A DNA stretch of 24,247 nt from Lingula anatina (GCF_001039355.2 NW_019773847.1:979946-1004192); one strand, 5' to 3'; shown: positions 7,918 to 15,725, counted from the first letter of the stretch. Program-made: numbers and translations. Notes: generated from the letters alone by a model not told the origin.

Positions 7918-9940
7918 CTAGGTTACCGAATTTCTTGCACTGGGAGGAGGATTCTTTGGCAATTCTCTATTATGAGGGCAATTTGTTTGAATGTGACCTC
8001 TCTGTCCACATTTATGACAAATCAGAATAGAACTGACTGACTGACTAGACTGGCATTTTTACTAACATTGGGATTAGGTGGATATTCTACAATTTCATTC
8101 TTACAATCCCTTTGAACATGACCTCTTTCTCCACATTTAAAACATTGTGGTGGACCCCCTCTACTTTGATTTACGTTTCCATTCTGGGGTGATTTTACCA
8201 TTCTACTAGGATTTCTCTGAGAATTTGACGGTGACACCCATACATCATTCATTCTTTTCATTTGATCACGCATTACAGACATGGTTCTTTGCATGTTGTA
8301 GAGTAATTGATTATTACTTCCATTCTCAACACTCTGATCAGATATCCCAACTTGTCTAATATGCACATTTTTCCCTCCTGTACCATACACTGCTTTGAAG
8401 TTATTGTTTGCAACTTTCACAAACTCTAACGCTTCAAATAAATCTTTAGGCTCTTTATCCATAGCCAACTTTGCAGATTCCTTGTCACGACACCCTCTCA
8501 AAAATGAATCCACAGCTATTCCCTCACCACCTTCTGCATATCCCTCTCTAGATGCCATGAACACACGATGAGAAAAATCTTGCAAAGATTCACTTTCACC
8601 CTGCCTCATTGATTGAAGTGCTCTACGCGCAGATGCAGCAGACTCTTTCATACTAAAAGGTTTTGACATCACTTCTTTCAAACGTTTATATTTGCAGTTT
8701 CCAAACTCCACCGCATACTCAAGAGCTCTGTCTTCCAAACATTCAATCAATCTACTACTTTTTATTTTATCATTCCATCCATATCTTTCTGCCATGCCTT
8801 CAAACTTAAATACAAAAGCTTCCCAATTTTCTCTTCCATTCCCACTAAAACTAGGTATTTTATGAACAGGTCCTTTTTCTCTTTCAACTAAAGGAACTCT
8901 TTTCTGTTCACATTCAGATTCACTTTCGCTTTCACTATCAGTTTCACTCTCTTCTAGTTTCAGTATTGGTTTTTTCACAGGGGTTTCCAAACTTTTCTTT
9001 TTACTACTTCTAGGTGCAGGTGTGGGTCTACTAGTTTTAATATTTCTAGGAGTTGGCCTTGGGATATTTTCTAAATCGTGTTGTAAATGCATTCTTTCAT
9101 ACTGAGTTTGCAAATGATCATGACGGGCTGTCATCTCATCCAATTGCAATTTCAAATCCATTTTTTTAATTTCACACTTCTGCAAACTTTCTACACGTTT
9201 TCTCAACAATTCATTCTGTGTTTCAACCTGAGCATGTAACATTACTTCTTTTGTGGAATACTCTCGACACTCTTCTTCCATTTCCATTTCTTTTTTCATC
9301 AACACTTGTTTAGTTTTTCCCAACTCACTCTGAATTTTCACATTTCTTTCTTTCAACATATCATTTTCATTTTTCAAATCACACTTCTCATTTTCCAAAG
9401 CATATTTCTCTTTTTCCCATTCACTCTTTTCATTTTCCAACACAGATTTCTCATCTTCCAATGCATTGTTTCAACTTTTTGTAATGAATTGCCATTTCTG
9501 AATTTTCAACTTCCAACTTTTTCACTTTAGCATCATTCATCTCCAATTCACTTGATAAAAATTCTTTTCTCCAGCTTCTTCTACCTCATCTCGAAGATTT
9601 GATATCATTTCATTTTGTACCTTCACTCGTTCCATCAACTTTCTATACTTTTCTTCCCAATTCACACTCTTCCTTTTTCTCATCTTCAACTTTTGAACCT
9701 ACATCTTTTTCTACCATTACACCCAGAAACACATTACCCTTCTTTTCCCATTTCTGCCAATCTGCCACACTAATACCAGTAATTTCTTCCAAATCACTCA
9801 ACAGCAATTTTCCTTTTTGATTTCTCAAAGACACCAATCTATGAGGTCACCGGACCAATTCCTTTCAAATTTTTCAATTCTGCTTCAGATGCTGTCTGCA
9901 CATTCAACACAACACTACTTTCTGCATTACCCGACGCCAT
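7918..9940 (-). pseudogene. gag, Gypsy copy 1
   Basis: The longest piece is 8022-9461 (479 residues). It opens with a long Glu/Lys heptad region (coiled coil, roughly residues 1-120), a Pro/Arg/Ser stretch, and a capsid-like part with WEAFVFKFEGMAERYGW and LQDFSHRVFMASREGYA that fits the retrotransposon gag family. It ends with the CCHC knuckle CFKCGERGHVQRDC. The second knuckle, CHKCGQRGH, lies out of frame because a GACT microsatellite has expanded near 8035-8048. An 8-base deletion near 9465 cuts off the N-terminal part. The best ATG (9938-9940, good context) opens only 33 codons before a TAG at 9839-9841, and the rest of gag continues in the +1 register; copy 2 has the same arrangement. 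Confidence 0.88.
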
Positions 9941-10463
9941 TTTCACTTCCAGTTTCCCACAATCTATTACACTATTTTATTGATAATAGCAATGCAGCTG
10001 TGCCACAAAAACTACACAATAAAATACTTTCACCACTACCACACTATTTACTGTTCAGTGATTGGGAAGGAACGCGCCATTGCACCATACGCGCATAGAA
10101 TCGTAACTGGGCGCATAAAAAGCCCTGTTTGTGCGCCATAAGGGCGCGTGATTTTGTTATACCTCGCGTTTTTAAAAAGAGTCTACTCATCAATAAACTA
10201 TTCGTCAACTGATTAGCGTAATTTTCCTCTCATACCTGAAGACGTCTCAGGAACGAATTTGGCAGCTATCGAACGCAATCGCCGAAGTTTGCCGAGAGCA
10301 ATGAGCTCATCGTCCCAATAGATATGCTAATGAAATAAAAGCTGATATCTTATTGGCCAATCAGTTTATAGGTCATGTTTATCCAATTAGAAGTAACCTT
10401 GCTTTTCGTTCTGAAAGCACATGGGATTTTTTCAAGCAGCACTTTGATGAAGTGAAAAGAAAA

Positions 10464-10772
10464 ATGCCGCCGAAAAAGATTTTTAAAACCTCGCCAGACC
10501 AACCTACATTAGTTAGTTTATTTACTTCAGCCGCTTGGTCTAAGGGTCCGTCCAACGTTCAGGAAGAAGTCTCAAAGGAGACGGGGGAAGAAAATGTACC
10601 GACTTCTGAGAGCAGCGCTCCTTGCACTAGTACGACGAGTAGTAGTGACACTGACAGTAGTGTTACTGCTAGTGCTAGCACCTCTCTTTCTCAGGTCGCA
10701 CGAGGTTTCAAACCCCGATGGCTTCAACTATGGCCCTGGCTCCAGTACGACTGCGAACAGTGTAAGAGTTAA
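10464..10772 (+). pseudogene. hAT-like transposase N-terminal fragment
   Basis: I start at the ATG at 10464 (purine-rich AAAAATGCC context); the frame is open further upstream but is not protein-like there. The product begins MPPKKIFKTSPDQPTLVSLF, runs through a Ser/Thr-rich acidic linker, and ends with FKPRWLQLWPWLQYD and two Cys. A basic start, a D/E-Q-x-x-L-x-x-F-F/T segment and a later F-x-x-x-W-L-x-x-x-P-W-L-x-Y-D resemble the N-terminus of ZNF862/KIAA1586-like proteins derived from hAT transposases, where a zinc-binding C-x-x-C follows. Here CEQCKS is followed at once by a stop, so the finger and the catalytic domain are lost. Confidence 0.55.
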
Positions 10773-11214
10773 GATTCTTGGGAGTAAGATAAGTTATGAG
10801 GATGCACTGAATGTGTGGCACAGGAAAAAGAGATTACTTCATTAAGTAATGAAATCTCTTTTCAGTTAGACTGATTAATAAGTACTAGACAGTATGTGAA
10901 GACAACTTCATTTACATTTTCTCAGTTTTGAGTAATCTAGGTTTTCAGAGATCTAGATTGTTTACCTCTTGTTGATGGTTTCATCAAATAAAAACCAATC
11001 ACTAATGAGTATTACATGTTTTCCTATCATTTTGTTTTTTCATTTAGTCTTCAAATAAGTTCAATGAAGAAGGCATTTTAATGGTTTTATTGAAAAAGAC
11101 AAATAAAAGTCTTAACTAAATAAATATATTAACAAAGTTTAACTGCAAAACCTTATCATATTATTCCCAAAAATATTGATACAGATATTTGAAATATATT
11201 TGTCATGTTTAAAA

Positions 11215-11264
11215 ATGGCCCATAAATGTCAAGCGATGGCCCATTGATATGCAAAATGGCCCAT
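11215..11264. repeat. Three subterminal ATGGCCCAT motifs in the hAT-like element
   Basis: ATGGCCCAT occurs at 11215-11223, 11236-11244 and 11256-11264, about two helical turns apart, 60-110 bp inside the right end. hAT transposases are known to bind clustered short subterminal repeats, so these are candidate binding sites. Confidence 0.55.
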
Positions 11265-11329
11265 TAAGGGTGACTCAGGAGGGGCCATTGTCCCATGGGT
11301 GGTTTGAACCTTCCCAATCACTGACTGTT

Positions 11330-12149
11330 TGAAGAAAGTTTCAGCAAAAAGCCACTACTAAACTTCACAGTAAATACAAATAAATCTCTCACACTATTCA
11401 ACCTACTCACATGTACACCTATGATGAAACACTTTCAACACAGACGAACAAGGTAGAATAGTACTCTATCAATATATGCTATTGCAATATAGATAAAAAT
11501 ATACGATAAACAATTCACACTCACTCCCTCATTCAGCAAGTCGGTGAAAAACACAACTTTGAAACCTTTATTTTAAATAAATGCTTTTCTTTGTAAATAA
11601 ACTCACTAAATTATGTTCTGTATTCTAATTACAACATAAGGCTCTACACGCACGGGCCTGTAATTACACGTGGTTGTAATTACACGTGGTCTGTCCGACT
11701 ACTACTCAGTACATGTGGTCTTTCCGACTACTACTCACTACACGTGGTTCACAATGTCTCCGCAATTGTAGTATCACAACAGAAAATTAATACAAAATAT
11801 CTCTTAACTACTAAACTGAATGCTACTTTGACAATATTTACTAAATTGCCGCGAGTATCAAACAACAATGAAAATGAAATACCACTGCAATATGTTCCGA
11901 CTAGTTTGCGTCTTGCAACAAGTCCCGTCTAACACTATCACTATCTTTCCAACTCTCACTCAGTCATACACAAAGCTTTTCAAAAATTCTAATATCACTA
12001 ATAACTAACAATAATATCCTCTTACAACATAAGCTACACAAATTCTATCCTGTAAATTGACAACGTTGATACACAAATTGAATTCTGTCAATTTAGCAAC
12101 ATATGCTACGCAAATTTTATCTTCTCATTTAACAAGCAACACAAAATCT
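11330..12149 (-). other. 5' untranslated leader of Gypsy copy 1
   Basis: Non-coding sequence between the primer site and the transposon that splits the leader; with the hAT element removed the leader is about 0.94 kb up to the first gag ATG. At 11661-11750 it holds a short tandem repeat built from CACGTGGTCTGTCCGACTAC units with CACGTG at 11667, 11683 and 11741 and a CATGTG variant near 11712. Copy 2 has the same leader with one fewer repeat piece. No splice donor or packaging signal can be recognised with confidence. Confidence 0.7.
11661..11750. repeat. CACGTG-bearing tandem repeat in copy 1 leader
   Basis: Units of roughly 30 bp (CACGTGG then TCTGTCCGACTACTACTCA) are repeated, with an extra TTGTAATTACACGTGG piece absent from copy 2 (21763-21838). 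CACGTG is the E-box core for basic helix-loop-helix factors; function here is inference. Confidence 0.65.
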
Positions 12150-12167
12150 ATCCTGTCGACTGCGCCA
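12150..12167 (-). promoter_or_regulatory. Primer binding site, tRNA-Ser type, Gypsy copy 1
   Basis: The minus strand reads TGGCGCAGTCGACAGGAT, starting two bases inside the LTR end. TGG pairs with the tRNA CCA end; the rest fits the acceptor stem and T-arm of a tRNA-Ser of the GCAGTCG...CGACTGC(G) type. The tRNA identity is from memory of Ser tRNAs. The site fixes the orientation of the element. Confidence 0.75.
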
Positions 12168-12169
12168 AT

Positions 12170-12220
12170 TGTTACGCCTTCGCGGCCGAGTGCCTTATGA
12201 AGGTACAAATAACAATGTAC
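12170..12220 (-). mobile_element. 5' LTR remnant (3' end of LTR), Gypsy copy 1
   Basis: On the plus strand it starts TGTTACGCCTTCGCGGCCGA and matches 22245-22296 of copy 2, then the two diverge abruptly after AATGTAC. Everything beyond 12220 is unrelated to the copy 2 LTR, so promoter and U3 are missing. The cause may be a deletion, another insertion or a mis-join; a gap character follows at 12411. Confidence 0.75.
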
Positions 12221-12234
12221 GGTAATATGCCAAA

Positions 12235-12290
12235 CAATTCGACCAAGATTAATTAATTAATTTCATGGAAATGTCAGTTTGGTCGAATTG
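12235..12290. repeat. 12-bp inverted repeat
   Basis: CAATTCGACCAA at 12235-12246 is followed 32 bp later by its exact reverse complement at 12279-12290. It flanks an ATTAATTAATTAATT run. It could be the ends of a tiny foldback element; no target duplication was seen. Confidence 0.6.
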
Positions 12291-12410
12291 ATTAAAATAC
12301 AGCAAATGGAAACCTTTGATATCGTCGGATTGTTAGGGGCATCTGCCAAAACGTCCATCTTTCCGGAAGTATTGCATTTTACCGGAAGTGTCACGCAAGA
12401 TAAGCCGCAA

Positions 12411-12411
12411 N
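12411..12411. other. Single-N assembly junction
   Basis: One N separates sequence following the copy 1 LTR remnant from sequence holding a different retroelement primer site. Like the Ns at 15447 and 18690 it lies at a discontinuity and may stand for a gap of unknown length. Confidence 0.7.
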
Positions 12412-12449
12412 TCGAAAATCGTTAAGTTTGCTCGTTAGCGAGGTAGTTC

Positions 12450-12476
12450 AGTAGTTAGTTGTTCTAACTAACTACT
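12450..12476. repeat. Perfect 11-bp hairpin
   Basis: AGTAGTTAGTT, loop GTTCT, AACTAACTACT. It is followed by TTTGTGAAACCGGCCC, a motif seen at the centre or ends of many foldback repeats in invertebrates (from general knowledge). It is probably part of a short repetitive element. Confidence 0.7.
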
Positions 12477-12572
12477 GCTTTGTGAAACCGGCCCCTGGCT
12501 ACCATTAGCTCAATGGGTGGGATCGACAAAACTGCAGTTACGTGTTATATGACTTCTCTTTTACTATCGTAG

Positions 12573-12590
12573 GTCCCTGTTCGGGCGCCA
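12573..12590 (-). promoter_or_regulatory. Primer binding site, tRNA-Lys (UUU) type, of a second LTR element
   Basis: The minus strand reads TGGCGCCCGAACAGGGAC, exactly complementary to the 3' 18 bases of tRNA-Lys(UUU) including CCA. It follows TGTTACA plus ATT, the same LTR-end geometry as the tRNA-Ser site at 12150. Nuclear tRNA genes do not encode CCA, so a plain tRNA fragment is less likely. The presumed LTR would lie to the right of 12594, where AATAAA (as TTTATT, 12604-12609) is also present. No gag-pol of this element is visible; only about 80 bp follow before other repeats. Confidence 0.6.
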
Positions 12591-12603
12591 AATTGTAACA
12601 GAT

Positions 12604-12609
12604 TTTATT
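12604..12609 (-). terminator. Polyadenylation signal AATAAA
   Basis: AATAAA on the minus strand, about 45 nt beyond the exon D stop codon and 10 nt before the TGTTACA that may be an LTR end. It could serve the gene, the putative LTR or both. Confidence 0.5.
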
Positions 12610-12652
12610 CCAGTTCTGTAAAGAAAAACAATGTCAGCCCATGAGCTTAGAA

Positions 12653-12787
12653 TTAATCAGTTGCTAAAAGTTTCTTCTCTAACAGTTGGATCTCTAATAA
12701 CAGTTTCTTTTCATTGAGTTTGGCATTTATTGCCTCCTGCTTGAGGACTTCCTTTTGGAGTTTCTCCACCTCTGATTCTGTTTTTTT
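12653..12787 (-). CDS. Terminal exon, leucine-rich coiled coil (candidate gene, exon D)
   Basis: After the acceptor CTTTTCTTCATTGTAG the phase-0 frame gives 44 residues and TAA. It starts KKTESEVEKLQKEVLKQEAI and continues with regular Leu/Ile heptads to LLATD, a clear amphipathic helix for dimerisation. Such tails close many Myb/SANT- and zinc-finger-type nuclear proteins. A polyadenylation signal AATAAA lies about 45 nt after the stop (12604-12609). The exon is too short for the usual ORF cut-off. It continues in phase with the QIPKRRKKHMPSQQQ frame of exon C. Confidence 0.6.
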   Translation of the reverse strand, partial: KKTESEVEKLQKEVLKQEAINAKLNEKKLLLEIQLLEKKLLATD

Positions 12788-12973
12788 CTACAATGAAGAA
12801 AAGAGATATACCATATGATATGCTGTAATGTTACTTATGCATAAGTTTAAGCATTTTATTGAACAATTTGTATTTTTACTTAATATAACAGATGAAGACA
12901 GGTACTTTGGATACAAGCACAGTAACATATTGTGTATAAATGAAATCTGTATTGCCTCTTCAATATGTCTTAC

Positions 12974-13124
12974 CTGTTGTTGAGATGGCATGTGCTTCTT
13001 CCTCCTCTTTGGGATTTGGACTTCATCTGATGGAACTTCTGCCTGTCTTCTGGTCTGACTTGTGTATAGTTTGTGCTAGTACATGTACTAGTACTAGGAG
13101 GTGGGGACGGGAATGGTGGAAGAT
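12974..13124 (-). CDS. Internal exon C with Pro-rich start and basic NLS-like end; frame conflict
   Basis: Acceptor CAACTATTTACAG lies before 13124 and a perfect donor CAACAG|GTAAGA after 12974. The frame that continues exon B begins LPPFPSPPPSTSTCTSTNYT, a believable Pro/Ser/Thr linker. The frame that continues into exon D ends VQIPKRRKKHMPSQQQ, a believable basic nuclear-localisation-like segment. They are different frames, and switching between them near 13045-13060 needs a one-base indel. Either this copy is a pseudogene, the assembly has an error, or the exon is shorter than drawn. Confidence 0.5.
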
Positions 13125-13303
13125 CTGTAAATAGTTGTAAAATTATATAATATTTACCTGTAATAAAAGAATACATACATTGTATAACACTACTAGTATA
13201 TTTTACTTAATTTTTTTCTTTTTTATTTTTAATGGCTATCCATAATCTGATAAAAACATCAAGGAAGCTAGTTTCTTTTTGAATATTTTTATGACATTTT
13301 TTT

Positions 13304-13344
13304 TCTTTATTTATTTATTTATTTATTTATTTTTTTTTTTTTTT
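13304..13344. repeat. ATTT microsatellite and T-run
   Basis: Seven or so ATTT units run into a T homopolymer. It lies in the presumed intron between exons B and C. Length is unreliable in such runs. Confidence 0.9.
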
Positions 13345-13366
13345 GAAAATAAGTACATAAACATAC

Positions 13367-13474
13367 TTTGGCAATCTAAATCGTCTACACATAGCAATGA
13401 TTCAAGATCCACAGTAACCAAGTCATCTGTGTTGGCACTTGTTTGTAAATGGCACTCATTGGGAATTATAGCCA
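13367..13474 (-). CDS. Internal exon B of candidate zinc-finger/coiled-coil gene
   Basis: A strong acceptor TTTTCTCTGTTCTTTTCAG ends at 13475 and a donor CAAA|GTATGT follows 13367. The 108-nt exon has one open frame, starting AIIPNECHLQTSANTDDLVT and then VDLESLLCVDDLDCQ: acidic, with spaced Leu, like an activation-type or linker segment. Its phases match exon A (donor ACCA|GTAAAG gives ATG across the joint) and exon C (A plus AT gives Asn). It is too short for standard ORF cut-offs and has no domain that I recognise. Confidence 0.55.
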
Positions 13475-13548
13475 CTGAAAAGAACAGAGAAAATCCATAT
13501 TCACTATTTCCCCGTCTTCCTCTTTTACTTCTCTCCTGCTCACTTTAC

Positions 13549-13863
13549 TGGTTAGTTGCTCTTCCTCTCCCTCCGAGGAACTTAGGTGTTCGTCTCGTTC
13601 AGGGGTTGGTCCTACTTTCAAATTTCTTCCAGTTGACCTGGGGCTGGAGAAAGGGGACGGGGTGAGGGTCACCTCCTCCCCAAGCATTACGTCCACCAGC
13701 AGAGGGGGCTTCTCCAAGATGTCTAGGACTGCTGGGCTCTTCTCCTCCGTCCTCAGAGCATGCCTCCTTTTATAATGCTCTGCCAACATACAGTTTTCTA
13801 CAAATTTTAAACCGCAATGGCAATTTAATCCAGAATACATGAAGTTGCACAACTCGGGTAAGT
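13549..13863 (-). CDS. Exon A with C2H2-like finger, candidate gene
   Basis: Acceptor ACAACTTCAG precedes 13863. The frame starts LPELCNFMYSGLNCHCGLKF and continues to a finger of the form C-x-C-x12-H-x4-H (CHCGLKFVENCMLAEHYKRRH spans it), an irregular C2H2 module. A Pro-rich segment and an acidic Ser/Glu stretch (LSSSEGEEEQLT) follow. The open frame runs on past the donor ACCA|GTAAAG into the polypyrimidine tract of exon B, which is why the longer ORF has an unnatural end. The ATG at 13852 is internal, not a start. Likely role, by family, is a nuclear DNA- or RNA-binding protein; the gene is not recognised. Confidence 0.55.
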
Positions 13864-14043
13864 CTGAAGTTGTAAACCCATAAATCCTGACCCGTATATT
13901 ATGTATGATAATCTTATATATTCATTTTTTTTTTAAAGAACAACCATAATCCAAAAAACACTAAAATAGATAAACTTATTCATGCAGTGTTCAATGCATC
14001 ATGCTCAAAAATTCAAACAAATATTTAAAAAAAAAACATATAC
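13864..14043. other. Non-coding, part of repeat shared with locus 1
   Basis: From about 13970 the sequence follows 3270-3349 closely (core CTTATTCATGCAGTGTTCAA). Nothing coding is seen. Confidence 0.5.
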
Positions 14044-14073
14044 CAACTTGGACTGTTGTTTTGATCAAATTAT
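14044..14073 (-). other. Candidate 30-nt microexon, copy at locus 2
   Basis: Same length and boundaries as 3350-3379: acceptor ATTATATTTCAG before and donor G|GTATATG after. It differs only in the first bases (ATAATTTG versus GTGATTTG). Confidence 0.35.
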
Positions 14074-14124
14074 CTGAAATATAATATAAAGTACAAACTA
14101 TCAGATACTTTATAAGTCTTTTTA

Positions 14125-14453
14125 TTATATATATGTTGTTTTAATAAAAGAGTTTGTCTTTGAGATATTGTATTTTAATACAAAAAAAATTATTTTAAAA
14201 AATTCTATACATTCTTCCTTAGATAACTCTTTGATTTCTTCTTCATGGTCTAGAAACCAATCATATCCAATTTCTCTTAAAAAATTTCCTTCCATAATTT
14301 TCCCAAATAGATGATCATTTTGGCTTCCTCTGAATTTCTTAATTTTATGTTTCTTATAGAGTATATGTATAAAGTTTCTGGTGATTCAGTCCAGTCTTTA
14401 CACCATTGAAATTCTTCTTCTAATATATGGATAAGGTTTGATTCATCCATCAT
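14125..14453 (-). pseudogene. Diverged, frameshifted relative of the 3450-3746 small ORF
   Basis: It begins MMDESNLIHILEEEFQWCKD after an acceptor TTTTATATAG. The order of features matches the 3450-3746 product: acidic start, W-x-x-D/E-W-T-E-x-P, Y-L-G-x-L-W-K-E, and I/E-L-S-K-E-E near the end. A one-base shift in a T-run near 14277-14283 gives a stop after LWKEIF; the next frame then continues to 14125. Protein similarity is only moderate, much lower than between the two gag-pol copies, so this piece has a different history from copy 2. Confidence 0.5.
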
Positions 14454-14580
14454 CTATATAAAAAAAAATACAAATGATTAAATTTAATTTCTTTCATTTC
14501 AGCACTGCCGAAAATTAAGGAAGTATTTATATACAACTATACCTTAACTTATAAACAACATATACATCAACATGATAATT

Positions 14581-14768
14581 TTAAACTAAAGTCTCTTAAG
14601 TGAGATGGCATCTTTATTTGTCTACCAAATCTTGATCTTTTACAATTGGTTCCACCAACTGTGGTTCATTCAAATGAAAATCGCACTCTCTTTCAATAAA
14701 TTTTCTCAATCTGTCATGATGTACCACCTGGATTTTTCCTTTTTTATCTTTAATTGTATAGAGAGGTG
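14581..14768 (-). pseudogene. Isolated integrase-tail fragment
   Basis: Homologous to 3870-4057 of copy 1, the last 60 or so codons of pol. It stops dead at GAGAGGTG (14768) where unrelated exon-bearing DNA begins. A one-base deletion in the run near 14640 shifts the frame before the last residues. The 316 bp equivalent to 4058-4373 are absent, and pol homology resumes only after the N at 15447. It may be the end of copy 2 split by an insertion, or the end of a third element. Confidence 0.75.
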
Positions 14769-14990
14769 ATTTTTATCTCTATTATATTTTATTTATAACT
14801 ATATATCTCACTAGACCAGAATTGCATCTCCAACATCCAAATGAAATGTTTTTACTCCCTTAGCATTTCTTTTTGCATAAGTTTTTTTTTTTTTTTTTGT
14901 CTGCTATTGTCCTTCTCTTTTTCATCATAGGTAATTCATGTGTAGATATTAGATCTGTGATATTAGTTAATATTTTGACACATTTCTTAC

Positions 14991-15102
14991 CTCTTCTTTC
15001 TCTTACTTCTCTGAGATGCTGGAATAATCTCCTCGTTTTCTGTTACAATGTCAGATTCATATTGAGCTATGTTCAGTTTCCTTCTAACTTTGTCATAGTC
15101 AT
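14991..15102 (-). CDS. Exon-like segment E2, basic tail
   Basis: Acceptor TTTCATTTTGCAG and donor AGAAGAG|GTAAGA bound a 112-nt exon with one open frame. It starts DYDKVRRKLNIAQYESDIVT and ends PASQRSKRKK. The pattern (YDKVRRKL, an acidic turn, then a basic run) is common at the N-terminal side of nuclear proteins of molluscs, such as BEN-domain proteins, but I cannot name the family. Exon phases to exon A do not match directly, so another exon would be needed between them. Confidence 0.5.
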
Positions 15103-15257
15103 CTGCAAAATGAAATTAATGAATTGACATTGAAATGTCACATTTTGGCGTGGAACATGTGATACATGTAGCATGCACATAAGTTCTAAAAACACATAAA
15201 ATGCCTAATAATAGGAAAGAATGCTCACCCTGTTCATAAAGAATCTTCACTGCTTAC

Positions 15258-15403
15258 TTTTTCCATGTGGATCTGTCCAGGACTAGGTGGGACTTTATGG
15301 CAGTCTGCACACTCTTATCTCTTGTAAAGGGAGGCCAGAATGCAAATTTCCCATCCTCTGATATCCTCTTATGAGACACTATGGCTTCGTTCACATGCAA
15401 TGT
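15258..15403 (-). CDS. Exon-like segment E1 ending at a GTAAGC donor
   Basis: The open frame carries AIVSHKRISEDGKFAFWPPF and then AIKSHLVLDRSTWKK, followed by donor AAAAA|GTAAGC. The peptide is strongly protein-like (aromatic FAFWPPF, amphipathic helix). The upstream edge is unclear because a TATTTTC microsatellite and the N at 15447 follow. It is probably an upstream exon of the same gene as E2. The family is not recognised. Confidence 0.45.
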
Positions 15404-15432
15404 CTATTTTCTATTTTCTATTTTCTATTTTT
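15404..15432. repeat. TATTTTC microsatellite beside the gap
   Basis: Four CTATTTT-type units, 15 bp from the N at 15447. Low-complexity sequence next to a gap is a common place for mis-joins. Confidence 0.8.
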
Positions 15433-15446
15433 GGTATGTGTCTTTT

Positions 15447-15447
15447 N
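15447..15447. other. Single-N assembly junction at the edge of Gypsy copy 2
   Basis: Integrase homology starts at the next base (15448, equal to 4374 of copy 1) with no inverted end or duplication, so this is a contig join rather than a natural boundary. Confidence 0.8.
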
Positions 15448-15654
15448 GTTAGGAGTAAACCCTGTTGATGCATTCACAGTTGAATGTAATGCCATAACTA
15501 ATTGAGGTAAATCTCTATCCCAATATCTCACATTCCCTTCTACATTACATCTAATCATCTGTGTAAAAATACCCATGCATCTTTCAACTTGTCCATTAGC
15601 ACTTGCTCTAAAACCAGTTGTTCTAAGTTGTTTGATTTCTAATAATCTACACAA
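15448..15654 (-). pseudogene. Integrase core fragment, Gypsy copy 2
   Basis: It contains NGQVER with the catalytic Glu and the NASTGFTPN segment, then is cut by the N at 15447, so the GPY tail is missing here. The frame is open further upstream (to about 15740) past its first ATG and includes the second catalytic Asp. Confidence 0.8.
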
Positions 15655-15725
15655 ATTTCTAAATAGAGTACTTTGAAAATTTGAACCTTGATCTGTGTAT
15701 ATCTCTTGTGGACAACCAAAAGTAA

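Larger units (their letters stand above)
10056..11323. mobile_element. hAT-like DNA transposon, non-autonomous, inserted in Gypsy copy 1
   Basis: Perfect 15-bp inverted repeats CAGTGATTGGGAAGG lie at 10056-10070 and, reversed, at 11309-11323. ACTGTT is duplicated on both sides (10050-10055 and 11324-11329), and copy 2 carries the empty site at 21424-21440. The CAGTG ends and the zinc-finger-like first exon point to the hAT superfamily. The duplication is 6 bp by my reading where 8 is usual, so the family call is not certain. The right subterminal region has three ATGGCCCAT motifs 20-21 bp apart; the left end has several GCGCCAT/GCGCAT motifs. Only 1268 bp remain and the catalytic core is absent. 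Confidence 0.85.
3864..12220 (-). mobile_element. Ty3/Gypsy LTR retrotransposon, copy 1, degenerate, lacks 3' LTR
   Basis: On the minus strand the order is LTR remnant (12170-12220), primer site (12150-12167), leader, gag, protease, reverse transcriptase, RNase H, linker, integrase. RT before integrase and a GPY/F module in the integrase tail place it in Ty3/Gypsy (Metaviridae). A hAT-like transposon interrupts the leader. Only about 51 bp of the 5' LTR remain, and I found no matching 3' LTR to the left. Private defects include stops at 6846-6848 and 6212-6214 and several indels in gag, so no intact polyprotein is encoded. It is homologous to 15448-22884; by eye only a few per cent of bases differ across gag-pol. 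Confidence 0.9.

Noticed and set aside
9306-9820. Plus-strand Phe/Ser-rich ORFs opposite gag
   Set aside because: They are the antisense of Glu/Lys-rich coiled-coil codons (TTC/TTT from GAA/AAA), repeated in both copies, with no protein-like pattern.
10594-10845. Second plus-strand ORF inside the hAT-like element
   Set aside because: It overlaps the zinc-finger frame in another register with Leu/Val runs from repetitive AGTAGT codons. Its last 20 residues could be a later piece of transposase, but the evidence is weak.
12500-12593. A tRNA-Lys gene ending in TCCCTGTTCGGGCG
   Set aside because: There is an A-box-like TAGCTCAATGGG but no proper anticodon arm or B box, and the CCA is encoded, which fits a primer binding site better.
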